Positions 8,558 to 17,502 are shown, numbered from the stretch's first letter. The stretch: 64,000 nucleotides of DNA from Neobacillus vireti (GCF_001026695.1 NZ_LDNB01000014.1:220184-284183), one strand, 5' to 3'. Translations and numbers: made by a program. The notes: generated by a model from the sequence alone, not told the origin.

Positions 8558-9820
8558 ATGTTACATTTAATCATGAATGATATTTTAGGAACCCCGGCAA
8601 TCTTAGTTGGTTTATTTGCCTTAATTGGATTGCTATTACAGAAAAAGGGAATTGCGGATGTGGTGTCAGGCACCTTAAAGACTATAATGGGCTTTATTAT
8701 CTTGGGTGCAGGGGCAACAGTTCTTGTGGGTGCACTAGATTTATTTGGGCAAATGTTTGAACATGCCTTCCATATTAAAGGAATCATTCCAAACAACGAA
8801 GCGATTGTGGCTTTAGCCCAAAAGACATTTGGTGCTGAAACAGCGATGATTATGGTATTTGGTATGGTGGTAAATATTGTATTAGCCCGTTTTACAAAAT
8901 TTAAATTTATTTTCTTAACAGGTCACCATACGATGTTCATGGCTTGTATGCTGGCAGCTGTATTATCAGCCAGTGGAATAACGGGTGTAGCCCTGATTGT
9001 GATTGGCTCTATTATTCTAGGGGCACTAATGGTATTTATGCCTGCGCTGCTACAGCCGTATACTAGGCAAATTACCGGTTCTGATGATGTGGCAATTGGT
9101 CACTTTGGATCGTTTGGCTATTTTGTATCAGGTACAATTGGTAAATATTTCGGAAATAAAGAAAAATCAACAGAAGAAATTAAAGTACCGAAATCCCTTG
9201 GATTCCTTCGTGACTCTTCGGTCGCATTAGCATTAACAATGGCTTTAATGTTTATCGTTGTTGCTGGTTTTACAGGATCTTCCTTCATTGAAGATAAACT
9301 AAGCGGTGGAACAAACTTTATCGTATTCTCCCTTACCCAAGCGATTACATTCGCCGGTGGAGTATTCATTGTATTAGCAGGTGTTCGAATGGTTATTGCG
9401 GAAATCGTTCCCGCATTTAAAGGAATTGCTGATAAGGTCGTTCCAAATGCGAAACCAGCTTTAGATTGCCCAATTGTCTTTCCATTTGCACCAAATGCAG
9501 TAATTGTTGGATTCTTATCCAGCTTTATCGCTGGTGTTATCAGTATGTTCTTACTTCCTATTTTCGGATTAGCTGTCATTGTACCTGGTCTTGTTCCTCA
9601 CTTCTTTACAGGTGCCGCTGCAGGAGTATTCGGGAATGCAACAGGTGGCAGACGTGGAGCAATCCTAGGCTCGCTTGCTAACGGATTAATCATCAGTTTC
9701 TTACCAGCCTTGCTGCTGCCTGTCCTTGGTTCACTTGGATTCAACGGAACAACATTCGGTGACGCCGACTTCGGCATTGTCGGAATCTTATTAGGTAATC
9801 TTTTAAAATTGTTTATGTAA
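8558..9820 (+). CDS. PTS sugar transporter EIIC, ascorbate/UlaA type
   Basis: The protein has 420 residues and is very hydrophobic, with about 10-11 membrane segments across the whole length. The N-terminal segment (GTPAILVGLFALIGLLLQKK, then VVSGTLKTIMGF) and the motifs FLTGHHTMFMA and DCPIVFPFAPNAV are typical of the UlaA/SgaT ascorbate permease family. It makes the transport channel of the three-part permease. No ulaG- or ulaDEF-like catabolic genes are nearby, so ascorbate itself is not established as the substrate. A strong terminator follows. Confidence 0.88.
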   Translation: MLHLIMNDILGTPAILVGLFALIGLLLQKKGIADVVSGTLKTIMGFIILGAGATVLVGALDLFGQMFEHAFHIKGIIPNNEAIVALAQKTFGAETAMIMVFGMVVNIVLARFTKFKFIFLTGHHTMFMACMLAAVLSASGITGVALIVIGSIILGALMVFMPALLQPYTRQITGSDDVAIGHFGSFGYFVSGTIGKYFGNKEKSTEEIKVPKSLGFLRDSSVALALTMALMFIVVAGFTGSSFIEDKLSGGTNFIVFSLTQAITFAGGVFIVLAGVRMVIAEIVPAFKGIADKVVPNAKPALDCPIVFPFAPNAVIVGFLSSFIAGVISMFLLPIFGLAVIVPGLVPHFFTGAAAGVFGNATGGRRGAILGSLANGLIISFLPALLLPVLGSLGFNGTTFGDADFGIVGILLGNLLKLFM

Positions 9821-9923
9821 GGATCGATAGATTTGCAGATTATGAAAAAAACATGCCGCCGGGGCAGAAAAAGAAACAATAGTTTTTGAAGGTTGAAAAA
9901 CTTACCTTCTTAAACAAGTAAAG

Positions 9924-9956
9924 AAAACGACTATCAAATTTTGATAGTCGTTTTTT
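9924..9956 (+). terminator. Rho-independent terminator of the PTS operon
   Basis: AAAACGACTATCAAA pairs with TTTGATAGTCGTTTT and runs into six Ts, about 100 bases after the EIIC stop. Confidence 0.9.
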
Positions 9957-10153
9957 ACTGAAAATAAGGAAGGAATCACCGTTAAAAGGAAGAATGCCTG
10001 GAATAACTTTGAAAAGAGGGAGGTTGGGAGTAGTGAATGGCACCAATAACAGATATACATGGTATCTCCACAGGAATTCCATATGTTATACTAGCAATTT
10101 AGAAACCTTGAGTTTCCGTTAAAGGATATTTTTGGATATTAGGAGAGAAAGCT

Positions 10154-10279
10154 ATGTAGTTTGTTTTTGCAGTTACTGCTGCCAGCTGCTTTGGTTTAAG
10201 GGGAATCCTTTATCATTGGACATCACAGCGACCGATTGATCGCAATTGTGGGAATTCTTATCCTTCGTATGTCTCCTGA
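10154..10279 (+). pseudogene. Short relic of a membrane protein N-terminus
   Basis: Reading from ATG 10154, the second codon is TAG. The same frame continues with FVFAVTAASCFGLRGILYHW and RPIDRN before losing sense and stopping at 10277. The hydrophobic Ala-rich helix followed by a charged loop looks like the start of a small integral membrane protein. The AGGAGAG box at 10141-10147 is intact. The family is not recognised. The remainder of the gap to 10481 has only a GGTGCCTGACACC motif at about 10285-10297. Confidence 0.35.
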
Positions 10280-10481
10280 AATTTCGGTGCCTGACACCCA
10301 ACGTAAGGAAGATGGGGAGCAAATTGTTCTCTGTCTTTTTTGCCGTTGGAAAGCCTTTCAATCAGTGCAGTTATACCACAAAACAAGCTGTAAAAAGTGG
10401 GCATTTTAGTGGTCTCCGACATGCACTTAGTCCCCTTAACAGGACAAGTTATCCGTCTGTATTAACTGAATATTTTATGTA

Positions 10482-10510
10482 TTGACAAGTTTTTGAAAAT
10501 ATATTAATGT
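10482..10510 (+). promoter_or_regulatory. Promoter of the LacI-controlled operon
   Basis: A perfect -35 TTGACA (10482-10487) is followed after 17 bases by a weak -10 TAATGT (10505-10510). Confidence 0.55.
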
Positions 10511-10512
10511 TA

Positions 10513-10528
10513 GCTATAACGTTATAGC
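10513..10528. promoter_or_regulatory. LacI-family operator, 16-bp perfect palindrome
   Basis: GCTATAAC-GTTATAGC is a perfect palindrome with the central CG typical of LacI/GalR operators. It lies just after the -10 box and 22 bases before the regulator's start codon, so the regulator probably represses its own operon. Confidence 0.7.
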
Positions 10529-10550
10529 AAATTATTGAGGGAGTAGTAAA

Positions 10551-11576
10551 ATGGCCAGTATAAAGGAAATTGCAAAGCTAGCAGGCATATCGATGGGGAC
10601 AGCTTCCTTTGTGCTTAATGGCAAAGGTGATCAAATGAGAATTTCTAAGGCTACACAAGAGAAAGTGTTGGCTGCAGCGAAAGAATTAGGTTATCGGCCC
10701 AATATTTCTGCCAGACGACTTCGAAGTGAAGGGGAAAAGGTAGTTCCAGTCATTGCGATTCTTTGGACTTTGGATACCCGTGTATCACTAATCAGTCGGT
10801 TTTTAGAAGGAATTCAAGGGACGTTTGCAGGGCAAGGTGATGGGTTTGAGCTTATGGTTCAGCCTTATGAAAACTCGAAATTAGATAAATTGAATAGCCT
10901 AATCACTGGAACACGTTTTAACGGTGCCATTGTTGCGAACGCTTCAGATGAAGATATTGCCTATCTGGAAAATAACGAAATAAATGTACCAATTGTTTTG
11001 TATCAGCGGAAATCTGATAAATACAGTACAGTATCTGTTGATAGCTATCAATCGGGTGTAATGGTTGCTGATTTATTCGCAAATAGAGGACATAAAACGT
11101 CAGGGATTATTTTACCTAATGTATCTTCTCAAGCTGTTCGTCTTCGAAAAGAAGGGTTTATGGACAGGGCTCATTCTTACGGCTTACAGGTTCCATCCAA
11201 TCACATAGTTTCAGGAAGCTTCTCTGAAGAGGGGGGGTATCAATGTGTGAAAGAGTTGATTTCAAAAGGAGAATTGCCTTCCTCTTTGTTTACTTTGAGT
11301 GATCAAATGGCGGTAGGTGCATTAACTGCGCTTTATGAGGAAGGGATTCGTGTTCCTCAAGATGTTGAAATAATGGGTCATGATAATAATGAAAATACAA
11401 AGTTCACCATACCGTCCCTTTCGACTATTCATTTACCTGTTGAGGAGATGGCAGCTGCATGCGTAAATATGCTGATGGATCTTATTGAACAAAAAGTAAA
11501 AGCACCTGTTTCTAAACTATTTAATAGCAGCTTTGTTATTCGCCAAAGCTGCGGAGGAGTTTGTGAAGATAATTAG
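10551..11576 (+). CDS. LacI/GalR-family transcriptional regulator of the downstream uptake operon
   Basis: The protein has 341 residues. The LacI helix-turn-helix is ASIKEIAKLAGISMGTASFV, with the hinge region ending in LGYRPNISARRL, then a sugar-binding-protein-like sensor domain to the end (LFTLSDQMAVGAL, and VEIMGHDN in place of the usual GFD). The last residues contain a Cys-Gly-Gly segment. It has ATG behind TTGAGGGAG. It is the first gene of a run that continues with an aldolase-like protein, a BNR protein and ABC transporter parts, and has a matching palindromic operator just upstream. Confidence 0.9.
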   Translation: MASIKEIAKLAGISMGTASFVLNGKGDQMRISKATQEKVLAAAKELGYRPNISARRLRSEGEKVVPVIAILWTLDTRVSLISRFLEGIQGTFAGQGDGFELMVQPYENSKLDKLNSLITGTRFNGAIVANASDEDIAYLENNEINVPIVLYQRKSDKYSTVSVDSYQSGVMVADLFANRGHKTSGIILPNVSSQAVRLRKEGFMDRAHSYGLQVPSNHIVSGSFSEEGGYQCVKELISKGELPSSLFTLSDQMAVGALTALYEEGIRVPQDVEIMGHDNNENTKFTIPSLSTIHLPVEEMAAACVNMLMDLIEQKVKAPVSKLFNSSFVIRQSCGGVCEDN

Positions 11577-11602
11577 TACATATGGTATGAGGAGAGGTTT
11601 TT

Positions 11603-12541
11603 ATGAACTTTGCGTTAAAAGATGGCAATTGGCCAGTGATGATTACGTTCTATACTGAGGATAATCAGATTGATTATTATGCGATGGAACGCCTGATTAA
11701 TTGGTATAAATCAAATGGGATGGATGGATTATTTGCAGTTTCTCAATCTAGTGAAATGTTCCATCTTTCTCTTCCGGAAAGAGTCGAATTAGCCCGCTTT
11801 GTAAAGGCCAAAGCAGGAACGAATGTACAGGTAATCGCTTCAGGACATATATCAGATACAATAGAAAATCAAATTGAAGAAATAAAGCAAATTTCAGCGA
11901 CTGGAATTGATGCTTTTGTGCTGGTCAGCAATCGATTAGCAACTGCTGAAGAATCAGACGAGGTATTTAAGCAAAATATAAAGATGATTTTACATAAAAT
12001 CCCAGGTGTTAACTTTGGTATTTATGAATGTCCTTATCCGTATAAGCGATTGGTTTCACCCAATTTACTAAAATGGCTGGCAGACACAGAGAGATTTTTC
12101 TTTTTGAAAGACACTTGTTGTGACCTTAAGCAAATAAATGAAAGAGTTGGCGCAGTTAAGGGAACGAATTTAAAAATATTTAATGCGAATACTGCGACGC
12201 TTCTTGAATCTTATCGCCTTGGTGTAAGCGGTTTCAGTGGAGTGATGGCCAATTTTCATCCCGAATTGTATGATTGGCTCTCCAAGGTTTGGAAGGCAAA
12301 TCCAGAGCAGGCCCAGGAAATTCAAGCATTTTTAGGAATGGCATCTATCTATGAATTACAACAATATCCAGTGAATGCAAAATATAATCTTCTGTTAGAA
12401 GGAATTGGTCATGGTCTTCAATGTCGTTCAAAAAACGCTGCTGAATTCGATATGTTACAAAAAATAGCGATTGAACAGTTGCGAACTGTAACAAAACTGT
12501 TCAAGGACACGATTCTTAGCAAAGGGTCCAATCCTTTCTGA
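11603..12541 (+). CDS. Dihydrodipicolinate synthase/N-acetylneuraminate lyase family protein
   Basis: The 312 residues fold as a class I aldolase barrel of the DapA/NanA superfamily. The Schiff-base Lys169 lies in FFFLKDTCCD and the partner Tyr141 in FGIYECPYPY. The substrate-carboxylate motif near residue 47, usually GTTGE or GSTGE, is here SQSSE, so the substrate probably differs from pyruvate plus aspartate semialdehyde or standard sialic acid cleavage. AGGAGAGG ribosome binding site. It follows the LacI gene by 26 bases and precedes a BNR protein, so a role in breaking down an imported acidic sugar is likely. The exact reaction cannot be told from the sequence. Confidence 0.8.
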   Translation: MNFALKDGNWPVMITFYTEDNQIDYYAMERLINWYKSNGMDGLFAVSQSSEMFHLSLPERVELARFVKAKAGTNVQVIASGHISDTIENQIEEIKQISATGIDAFVLVSNRLATAEESDEVFKQNIKMILHKIPGVNFGIYECPYPYKRLVSPNLLKWLADTERFFFLKDTCCDLKQINERVGAVKGTNLKIFNANTATLLESYRLGVSGFSGVMANFHPELYDWLSKVWKANPEQAQEIQAFLGMASIYELQQYPVNAKYNLLLEGIGHGLQCRSKNAAEFDMLQKIAIEQLRTVTKLFKDTILSKGSNPF

Positions 12542-12591
12542 TAAAACTCCTTAATTACCAATCTAGCTTTTATAAAGAGGAGGTAGAATTA

Positions 12592-12654
12592 ATGAAATAT
12601 AAGCTTATTTACTTAAAGAAAACGGAATCGATAAAGATTGAGAACTCCCAGTGA
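12592..12654 (+). CDS. Possible 20-residue peptide or gene remnant
   Basis: ATG 12592 follows an excellent AAGAGGAGG box (12574-12582) and opens a 20-codon frame (MKYKLIYLKKTESIKIENSQ) ending in TGA. It lies between the aldolase-like and BNR genes, separated from the latter by 31 bases. It may be a translated small peptide, or the start of a gene whose body was deleted. Confidence 0.3.
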   Translation: MKYKLIYLKKTESIKIENSQ

Positions 12655-12685
12655 TCACAAAAATATATAGGAGTAGCGATTTCAA

Positions 12686-13744
12686 ATGCTGAAAATGAAA
12701 AATTGGAAAAAAGAAATCCTTCTAGAAGAGGGGCACCGGTATTTTAAAAATTGTCATGCTTCGACGATTGTAAAGCTCCCAAATGGTGATCTATTAGTGG
12801 CTTATTTTGCTGGTATGAAAGAAGGTTCCGGTGATACGGCAATCTGGGTTTCGCGAAAAACAGCTGGTAAATGGCAAACACCAGTAAGAACTATTTCTAA
12901 GGAAGGAACGGCTCATTGGAATCCTGTCCTACATCAAGAAGAAAATAAGCTTTGGTTATTTTACAAAGTTGGTGCTACCGTACATACGTGGAAAACAAGG
13001 GTTGCCGTTTCGGAAGATGATGGGCAAACATGGATAAAGGACAAGGAGCTGGTGGATGGGGACCCATTACCGAGAGGGCCAGTTAAAAATAAACTACTCT
13101 CGTTATCAAACGGCCATTGGTTGGCGCCAGGCTCCACTGAGGATGAGATTTTTTGGGATGCATTTGTTGATGATTCCGCAAACAAGGGGCTGACTTGGGA
13201 AAAGTATGATGTTCCATTTGAACATAAAGCAATAAATAATTTGAACGATGCGGTAATATGGGAAGGCTTACAGAACGAAGCGCTTTGGGAAAATGATCTA
13301 AACAAAGTTTTTAAATGGGATGGCATCATACAGCCTACTTTATGGGAATCAAAAGCTGGGTATGTTCACATGCTTTTACGAAGCACAAGGGGAACGGTCT
13401 ATAGAAGTGATTCTTCTGATTATGGAAAATCATGGTGCCCTGCTTACCCTACAATGCTGCCAAATAATAATAGCGGTCTTGATGTCGTGAAATTGGCAAA
13501 TGGATATTTAGTCCTGATCTACAATCCTATTTCAGGAAACTGGTCAGAACGATCGCCAATCTCCATTAGCTTTTCGAAAGATAACGGAAACTTGTGGACA
13601 GATCCCTATCACTTTGAAATCGAAAAGGGAGAATTCTCATACCCAGCTATTATCAGCTGTCAAGATGAAATCCATGTTACTTATACATGGAACAGAAAAA
13701 ATATCGTTTATCAGTTTATCAACATTCCAGCATCGATTTTTTAA
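12686..13744 (+). CDS. Intracellular BNR-repeat (sialidase-like) protein
   Basis: The protein has 352 residues with no signal peptide. Four Asp-box-like motifs of the form S-x-D-x-G-x-T-W are visible (SEDDGQTW, SANKGLTW, SSDYGKSW, SKDNGNLW), spread through the protein as in six-bladed sialidase propellers. An N-terminal CHASTIVKLPNGDLLVAYFA segment resembles the first blade of exo-sialidase/BNR family proteins. It is cytoplasmic, so it would act on imported oligosaccharides. Sialidase activity itself is not shown: I could not confirm a full Arg triad. ATG 12686 behind AGGAG. ATG 12695 is a possible alternative. Confidence 0.75.
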   Translation: MLKMKNWKKEILLEEGHRYFKNCHASTIVKLPNGDLLVAYFAGMKEGSGDTAIWVSRKTAGKWQTPVRTISKEGTAHWNPVLHQEENKLWLFYKVGATVHTWKTRVAVSEDDGQTWIKDKELVDGDPLPRGPVKNKLLSLSNGHWLAPGSTEDEIFWDAFVDDSANKGLTWEKYDVPFEHKAINNLNDAVIWEGLQNEALWENDLNKVFKWDGIIQPTLWESKAGYVHMLLRSTRGTVYRSDSSDYGKSWCPAYPTMLPNNNSGLDVVKLANGYLVLIYNPISGNWSERSPISISFSKDNGNLWTDPYHFEIEKGEFSYPAIISCQDEIHVTYTWNRKNIVYQFINIPASIF

Positions 13745-13940
13745 TCAAAAATTATGCAGATTTCTCCAATATATTACTATGACCAAAAGTATCTGAATCT
13801 TCCGAATAAAATTAGGGAGGTGATCTTTTTATAGATTAAAAGACTTTGAAATTAGTGGGGGTTCTTCATAAGTAAGGCTTCGTGTTGCTTTGTTTTCAAA
13901 AAAAACATACTTATATTTTGTTAATAAGGGGGGCATTTAA

Positions 13941-15272
13941 GTGAAGAAAAAATTGGTTGGTTTTGTATTTATGTTAGTGCTGGCTTTAGGAACAGTTTTG
14001 GCAGGTTGTTCTCAACCAAAGGAATCGAGTTCAGACAATCCAAAGCAAGAAGGAAAAAATGGCGAAAAAACTGTAACAAATATTAACTTTTGGGGTGGCT
14101 GGACAGGTCCCGATGGAGATGTCATGAGGACACTTGTTGAGCAATTCAATCAAGAAAATGCTGATATTAAAGTGAATTTAGAAACATTGCAATGGACTCC
14201 GCTCTTTGAAAAATTAATTACGCAAACTAAAGTCGGTAATCCGCCAGCACTAATGGCCATGCACCCCCAAGATATTGCGCAATTTGCTTCGCTGGGAGTT
14301 CTTGACCCAGATGCTGCTAAAGGAGCTGGTGTAGAAAAAGACCAGTTTAATGCCAATGCCTGGGACGGAACCTTTTATGACGGAAAGCAATATGCCATTC
14401 CATTAGATATGCATATGCATGCCTTATACCTTAACAACGAAATGTATGAAAAAGCAGGATTGGATCCAGCGAATCCGCCAAAAACTGGTGAAGAATTAAT
14501 AGATTATGCAACAAAGCTGACAATTGATGCGAATGGGAAACATCCAAATGAAACCGGGTTTGATATCAATAATGTTAAACAATGGGGCTTAGGAATGCCG
14601 AATAACCATCACGGTTTCTACCTTTGGTTTGCTTTGCTAAATCAACAAAATGAAAAACTGCTTGATGATTCTGGAAAGAAAACCGCGTTTAAAGATGACG
14701 CAGGAGAGAAGGCGTGGAAGTGGTTAGGTGAGCTTGTCTATAAACATCATGTCGTTCCGGCCGGACAAAAGGCACCGATGGATGATTTTAAATCGGGACT
14801 TACGGCAATGGTTATTGATGGACCATGGCAACTGCCAGGTTTAGAGGGCCAAGATGCACTTAAATGGTCAACGGCTGCATTTCCACGTATTTTTGCAACG
14901 GATGCTGTATGGGGCAGTGCACACGTATTAACTTTTCCTAAGGTAAAGGATGCAAAGGAAAGGGAAGCCGCAGTAAAGCTGGCCAAATGGATTGCAGAAC
15001 ATTCCGAGGCATGGGCAAAATCCGGGAATATCCCTTCCAATTTAACTGCACAGAAGGGGCTAGATGATCTTCCGGGAAGAAAAGCATTTATTGAAATGAT
15101 GCCATACACCAAGGTTTTACCGAACATTCCAAAAACAGCACAGGCCTTTTCTGCCAGTTCGCCGAGTCCAATCATGAATGCCTCCCAAGGAATCTTGTTA
15201 GAAAATAAAGATCCGTCTGCTATAACCAAGGAGATGAGGGACGGACTAGAGGCAATAATAAGTCAACCCTAA
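13941..15272 (+). CDS. Sugar ABC transporter substrate-binding lipoprotein
   Basis: The protein has 443 residues. A lipoprotein signal peptide ends in the lipobox LAGC with the lipidated Cys at residue 23, followed by a Ser/Lys-rich linker. The body is a family 1 solute-binding protein of the MalE/UgpB type (TNINFWGGWTGPDGD, LYLNNEMYEKAGLDP, AMVIDGPWQLPG). It would capture an oligosaccharide outside the membrane and deliver it to the two permeases encoded next. The 196 bases before it hold a perfect but unused Shine-Dalgarno sequence (GGGAGGTGATC near 13815) not followed by a start codon. A hairpin after the gene probably lets it be expressed more than the permeases. Confidence 0.9.
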   Translation: MKKKLVGFVFMLVLALGTVLAGCSQPKESSSDNPKQEGKNGEKTVTNINFWGGWTGPDGDVMRTLVEQFNQENADIKVNLETLQWTPLFEKLITQTKVGNPPALMAMHPQDIAQFASLGVLDPDAAKGAGVEKDQFNANAWDGTFYDGKQYAIPLDMHMHALYLNNEMYEKAGLDPANPPKTGEELIDYATKLTIDANGKHPNETGFDINNVKQWGLGMPNNHHGFYLWFALLNQQNEKLLDDSGKKTAFKDDAGEKAWKWLGELVYKHHVVPAGQKAPMDDFKSGLTAMVIDGPWQLPGLEGQDALKWSTAAFPRIFATDAVWGSAHVLTFPKVKDAKEREAAVKLAKWIAEHSEAWAKSGNIPSNLTAQKGLDDLPGRKAFIEMMPYTKVLPNIPKTAQAFSASSPSPIMNASQGILLENKDPSAITKEMRDGLEAIISQP

Positions 15273-15277
15273 CGCAT

Positions 15278-15304
15278 AAAGGGGTCGTTATTTTGGCCCC
15301 TTTT
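15278..15304 (+). terminator. Partial terminator/attenuator between binding protein and permeases
   Basis: AAAGGGG and CCCCTTTT form a stem with a 12-base loop directly after the binding-protein stop codon. Such hairpins commonly raise the ratio of binding protein to permease. Confidence 0.65.
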
Positions 15305-15326
15305 CTTAACAAAGGAGTGCATTTTA

Positions 15327-16241
15327 ATGGCGGTACCTGATGTGTCCGTAAGTCCTGAGATTAAGCAAAAATATGATCGAATTTATCAAAAGCAGTGGCA
15401 GACAGCCTTATTATTTCTCCTTCCTTATCTCATCGTTTTTATATTGTTCCGATTGGGGCCAGGAATTGCCGGATTATTGACTTCATTTACATCCTGGCAA
15501 ATTATCGGGACGCCAGAGTGGGTAGGGACAGCGAATTTTGAAGCCTTAATGAATGATAAGATGTTTTGGATTGCCTTTAAAAATACTTTGTTTTTTCTAA
15601 GTATTTCTGCGCCCGTTATGGTTATCGGTGCATTAGCGTTAGCGATCTTAATTAATCAACCGCTAGCCGGAAAGGTTTTTGCACGAACCGTAATATTCGC
15701 ACCATACGTTGTTATGGCGACAGTGGTGGGTATTATTTGGAACTGGATTTATGATAAGAATTTAGGGTTATTAAATTACTATTTAAAGTTTCTTGGGGTA
15801 GGCAATGTCGAATGGCTTACTAGTTCAGATGTGGCAATGTTCGCCATTGCGATTACCACTGTCTGGTGGTTAATGGGATATAACATGATCCTTTTTCTTG
15901 CAGGGCTTCAAGGGATACCAGAAGATTTGTATGAAGCGGCGGTAATTGATGGTGCCACAGCATGGAAGAAGTTCATATATGTTACTCTCCCATTATTAAA
16001 ACCAACCTTTTTTCTGGTTGTAATGCTTACAGTGATTAACTGCTTCCAAGTTTTTGACCAAGTTTATGTTATGACAGGCGGGGGACCGGGTACTTCCACC
16101 CTTACCATCGTTCAGTACCTATACTTTCAAGCATTTCAAAACTTTAATCTAGGTTATGGCTCTGCCATCGGATTTGTCATATTTATTGTGCTAGTTATCT
16201 TTGCACTCATTCAAAAACGTATCATGAGAGAGGAGGCATAA
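15327..16241 (+). CDS. ABC transporter permease, MalF type
   Basis: The protein has 304 residues with six predicted membrane segments, the first at about residues 30-50. The cytoplasmic EAA loop that contacts the ATPase is present (EAAVIDGATAWKKFIYVTLPLL). It belongs to the carbohydrate uptake CUT1 group. It forms the channel with the MalG-type permease encoded 7 bases downstream. No ATPase is encoded in this operon, so the pair probably uses a shared MsmX-type ATPase, as many Bacillus CUT1 systems do. Confidence 0.9.
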   Translation: MAVPDVSVSPEIKQKYDRIYQKQWQTALLFLLPYLIVFILFRLGPGIAGLLTSFTSWQIIGTPEWVGTANFEALMNDKMFWIAFKNTLFFLSISAPVMVIGALALAILINQPLAGKVFARTVIFAPYVVMATVVGIIWNWIYDKNLGLLNYYLKFLGVGNVEWLTSSDVAMFAIAITTVWWLMGYNMILFLAGLQGIPEDLYEAAVIDGATAWKKFIYVTLPLLKPTFFLVVMLTVINCFQVFDQVYVMTGGGPGTSTLTIVQYLYFQAFQNFNLGYGSAIGFVIFIVLVIFALIQKRIMREEA

Positions 16242-16248
16242 AGGGATA

Positions 16249-17091
16249 ATGAAGAAAAAAAGAATGTCCCAAGGTGTCCTGTATGTTCTCCTGATGCTTG
16301 TTACTGCTGCTTTTGCGATGCCATTGGTGTGGACACTAACATCTTCCTTAAAATCAGAAAAGGATATCCTCCACTATCCACCAAAGTGGATTCCTGAATC
16401 GTTAACATTTGAAAACTATGCAGTTGTTTTGGAAAAGTTTAGTTTCTTACACTGGATGGTGAACAGTTTAATCATTGCGATTATTTCTACCTTCTTTGTC
16501 TTGATTTTCAATTCTTTGGCGGCTTACGCACTGGCACGGCTGGATTTTAAAGGAAGGGGTTTGCTGTTTGCGCTAATCGTCTCGATGCTGTTCATACCTA
16601 TCCAAATTGATATCATTCCTTTGTTTTTATTCTTTTCCTATATTCATTTGACTGACACTTATTGGGCGTTAATTTTACCAACTATGGCCAATGTAACAGG
16701 TGTTTACTTATTAAGGCAATTCTTTGCATCGATTCCAAAGGAAATAGAGGAATCAGCTCGAATTGATGGATGTAATGATTTTCGAATTTGGCTGCAAATC
16801 ATTCTCCCATTATCTAAGCCTGTTCTTTCTGCTGTTGCGATTATTACCTTTGTTTCAAGTTGGAACAATTTTCTATGGCCTCTGATAGCTACCAATACTG
16901 ATAACTCCAAAACCCTGCCGGTCGGAATGGCCCAATTTATGAGCGCCCATGCGGGAGCAAGTGGATCGGCACCGGAGTACGGAATGACACTAGCTGCCTC
17001 GGTTATGGCTATTTTACCGACATTAATCGTCTTTTTTATCCTACAAAAACATTTTGTACGAGCGATTACTTCTTCGGGGGTAAAAGGATAG
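16249..17091 (+). CDS. ABC transporter permease, MalG type
   Basis: The protein has 280 residues with six membrane segments and the EAA loop (EESARIDGCNDFRIWLQIILPL). The N-terminal segment and the large outer loop (ILHYPPKWIPESLTFENY) are typical for the second CUT1 permease. It follows the MalF-type gene closely and precedes RidA. Together they import the ligand bound by the 13.9-kb lipoprotein. Confidence 0.9.
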   Translation: MKKKRMSQGVLYVLLMLVTAAFAMPLVWTLTSSLKSEKDILHYPPKWIPESLTFENYAVVLEKFSFLHWMVNSLIIAIISTFFVLIFNSLAAYALARLDFKGRGLLFALIVSMLFIPIQIDIIPLFLFFSYIHLTDTYWALILPTMANVTGVYLLRQFFASIPKEIEESARIDGCNDFRIWLQIILPLSKPVLSAVAIITFVSSWNNFLWPLIATNTDNSKTLPVGMAQFMSAHAGASGSAPEYGMTLAASVMAILPTLIVFFILQKHFVRAITSSGVKG

Positions 17092-17128
17092 GACTAAAGC
17101 AAAAATAATAGAAAAGGGGTTTTTGAGA

Positions 17129-17497
17129 ATGAAAGAAGAAATCAGAACTAGTTTAGCACCACTTCCAGTTGCCTGTTATTCACAGGGGATTTTGGTAAAG
17201 GGTACTTTGTATGTCGCTGGGCAAGGTCCGGTAAATGCGGTCACAGGTGAGATACCTGAAGGGATAGAAGCACAGACAAAACAAGTACTTGAAAATATTG
17301 GCCATATTTTAAAAGCGGCAGGTGCGGATTTCTCAGATGTAGTAAAAGTATCGGCATATTTGCAGAATTTGTCTGACTTCGAATCATACAACAAAGTCTA
17401 TCAAGAATTCTTCCCAGCCCCATACCCCGTACGAACAACAGTTCAAAGCGGACTAGCAAACATCCTAGTCGAAATCGACGTAATAGCCGAATTATAA
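17129..17497 (+). CDS. RidA-family enamine/imine deaminase
   Basis: About 122 residues from ATG 17129, which has AAAAGGGG nine bases upstream (an in-frame TTG at 17123 is less likely). The trimeric RidA fold is shown by YSQGILVKGTLYVAGQGP near the N-terminus and the C-terminal PVRTTVQSGL followed by VEIDVIAEL. The conserved Arg (PVRT) binds the substrate carboxylate and the final Glu is the usual catalytic partner. RidA proteins hydrolyse reactive 2-aminoacrylate-type enamines. In this operon it may clear an imine made by the aldolase-like enzyme or act on an amino-sugar acid intermediate. Confidence 0.88.
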   Translation: MKEEIRTSLAPLPVACYSQGILVKGTLYVAGQGPVNAVTGEIPEGIEAQTKQVLENIGHILKAAGADFSDVVKVSAYLQNLSDFESYNKVYQEFFPAPYPVRTTVQSGLANILVEIDVIAEL

Positions 17498-17502
17498 AAA
17501 CA

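Noticed and set aside
8662..8675. GTGTCAGGCACC copy inside the EIIC gene
   Set aside because: Here it encodes VVSGTLK, a conserved part of the UlaA family, so the match to the dispersed motif is coincidence.
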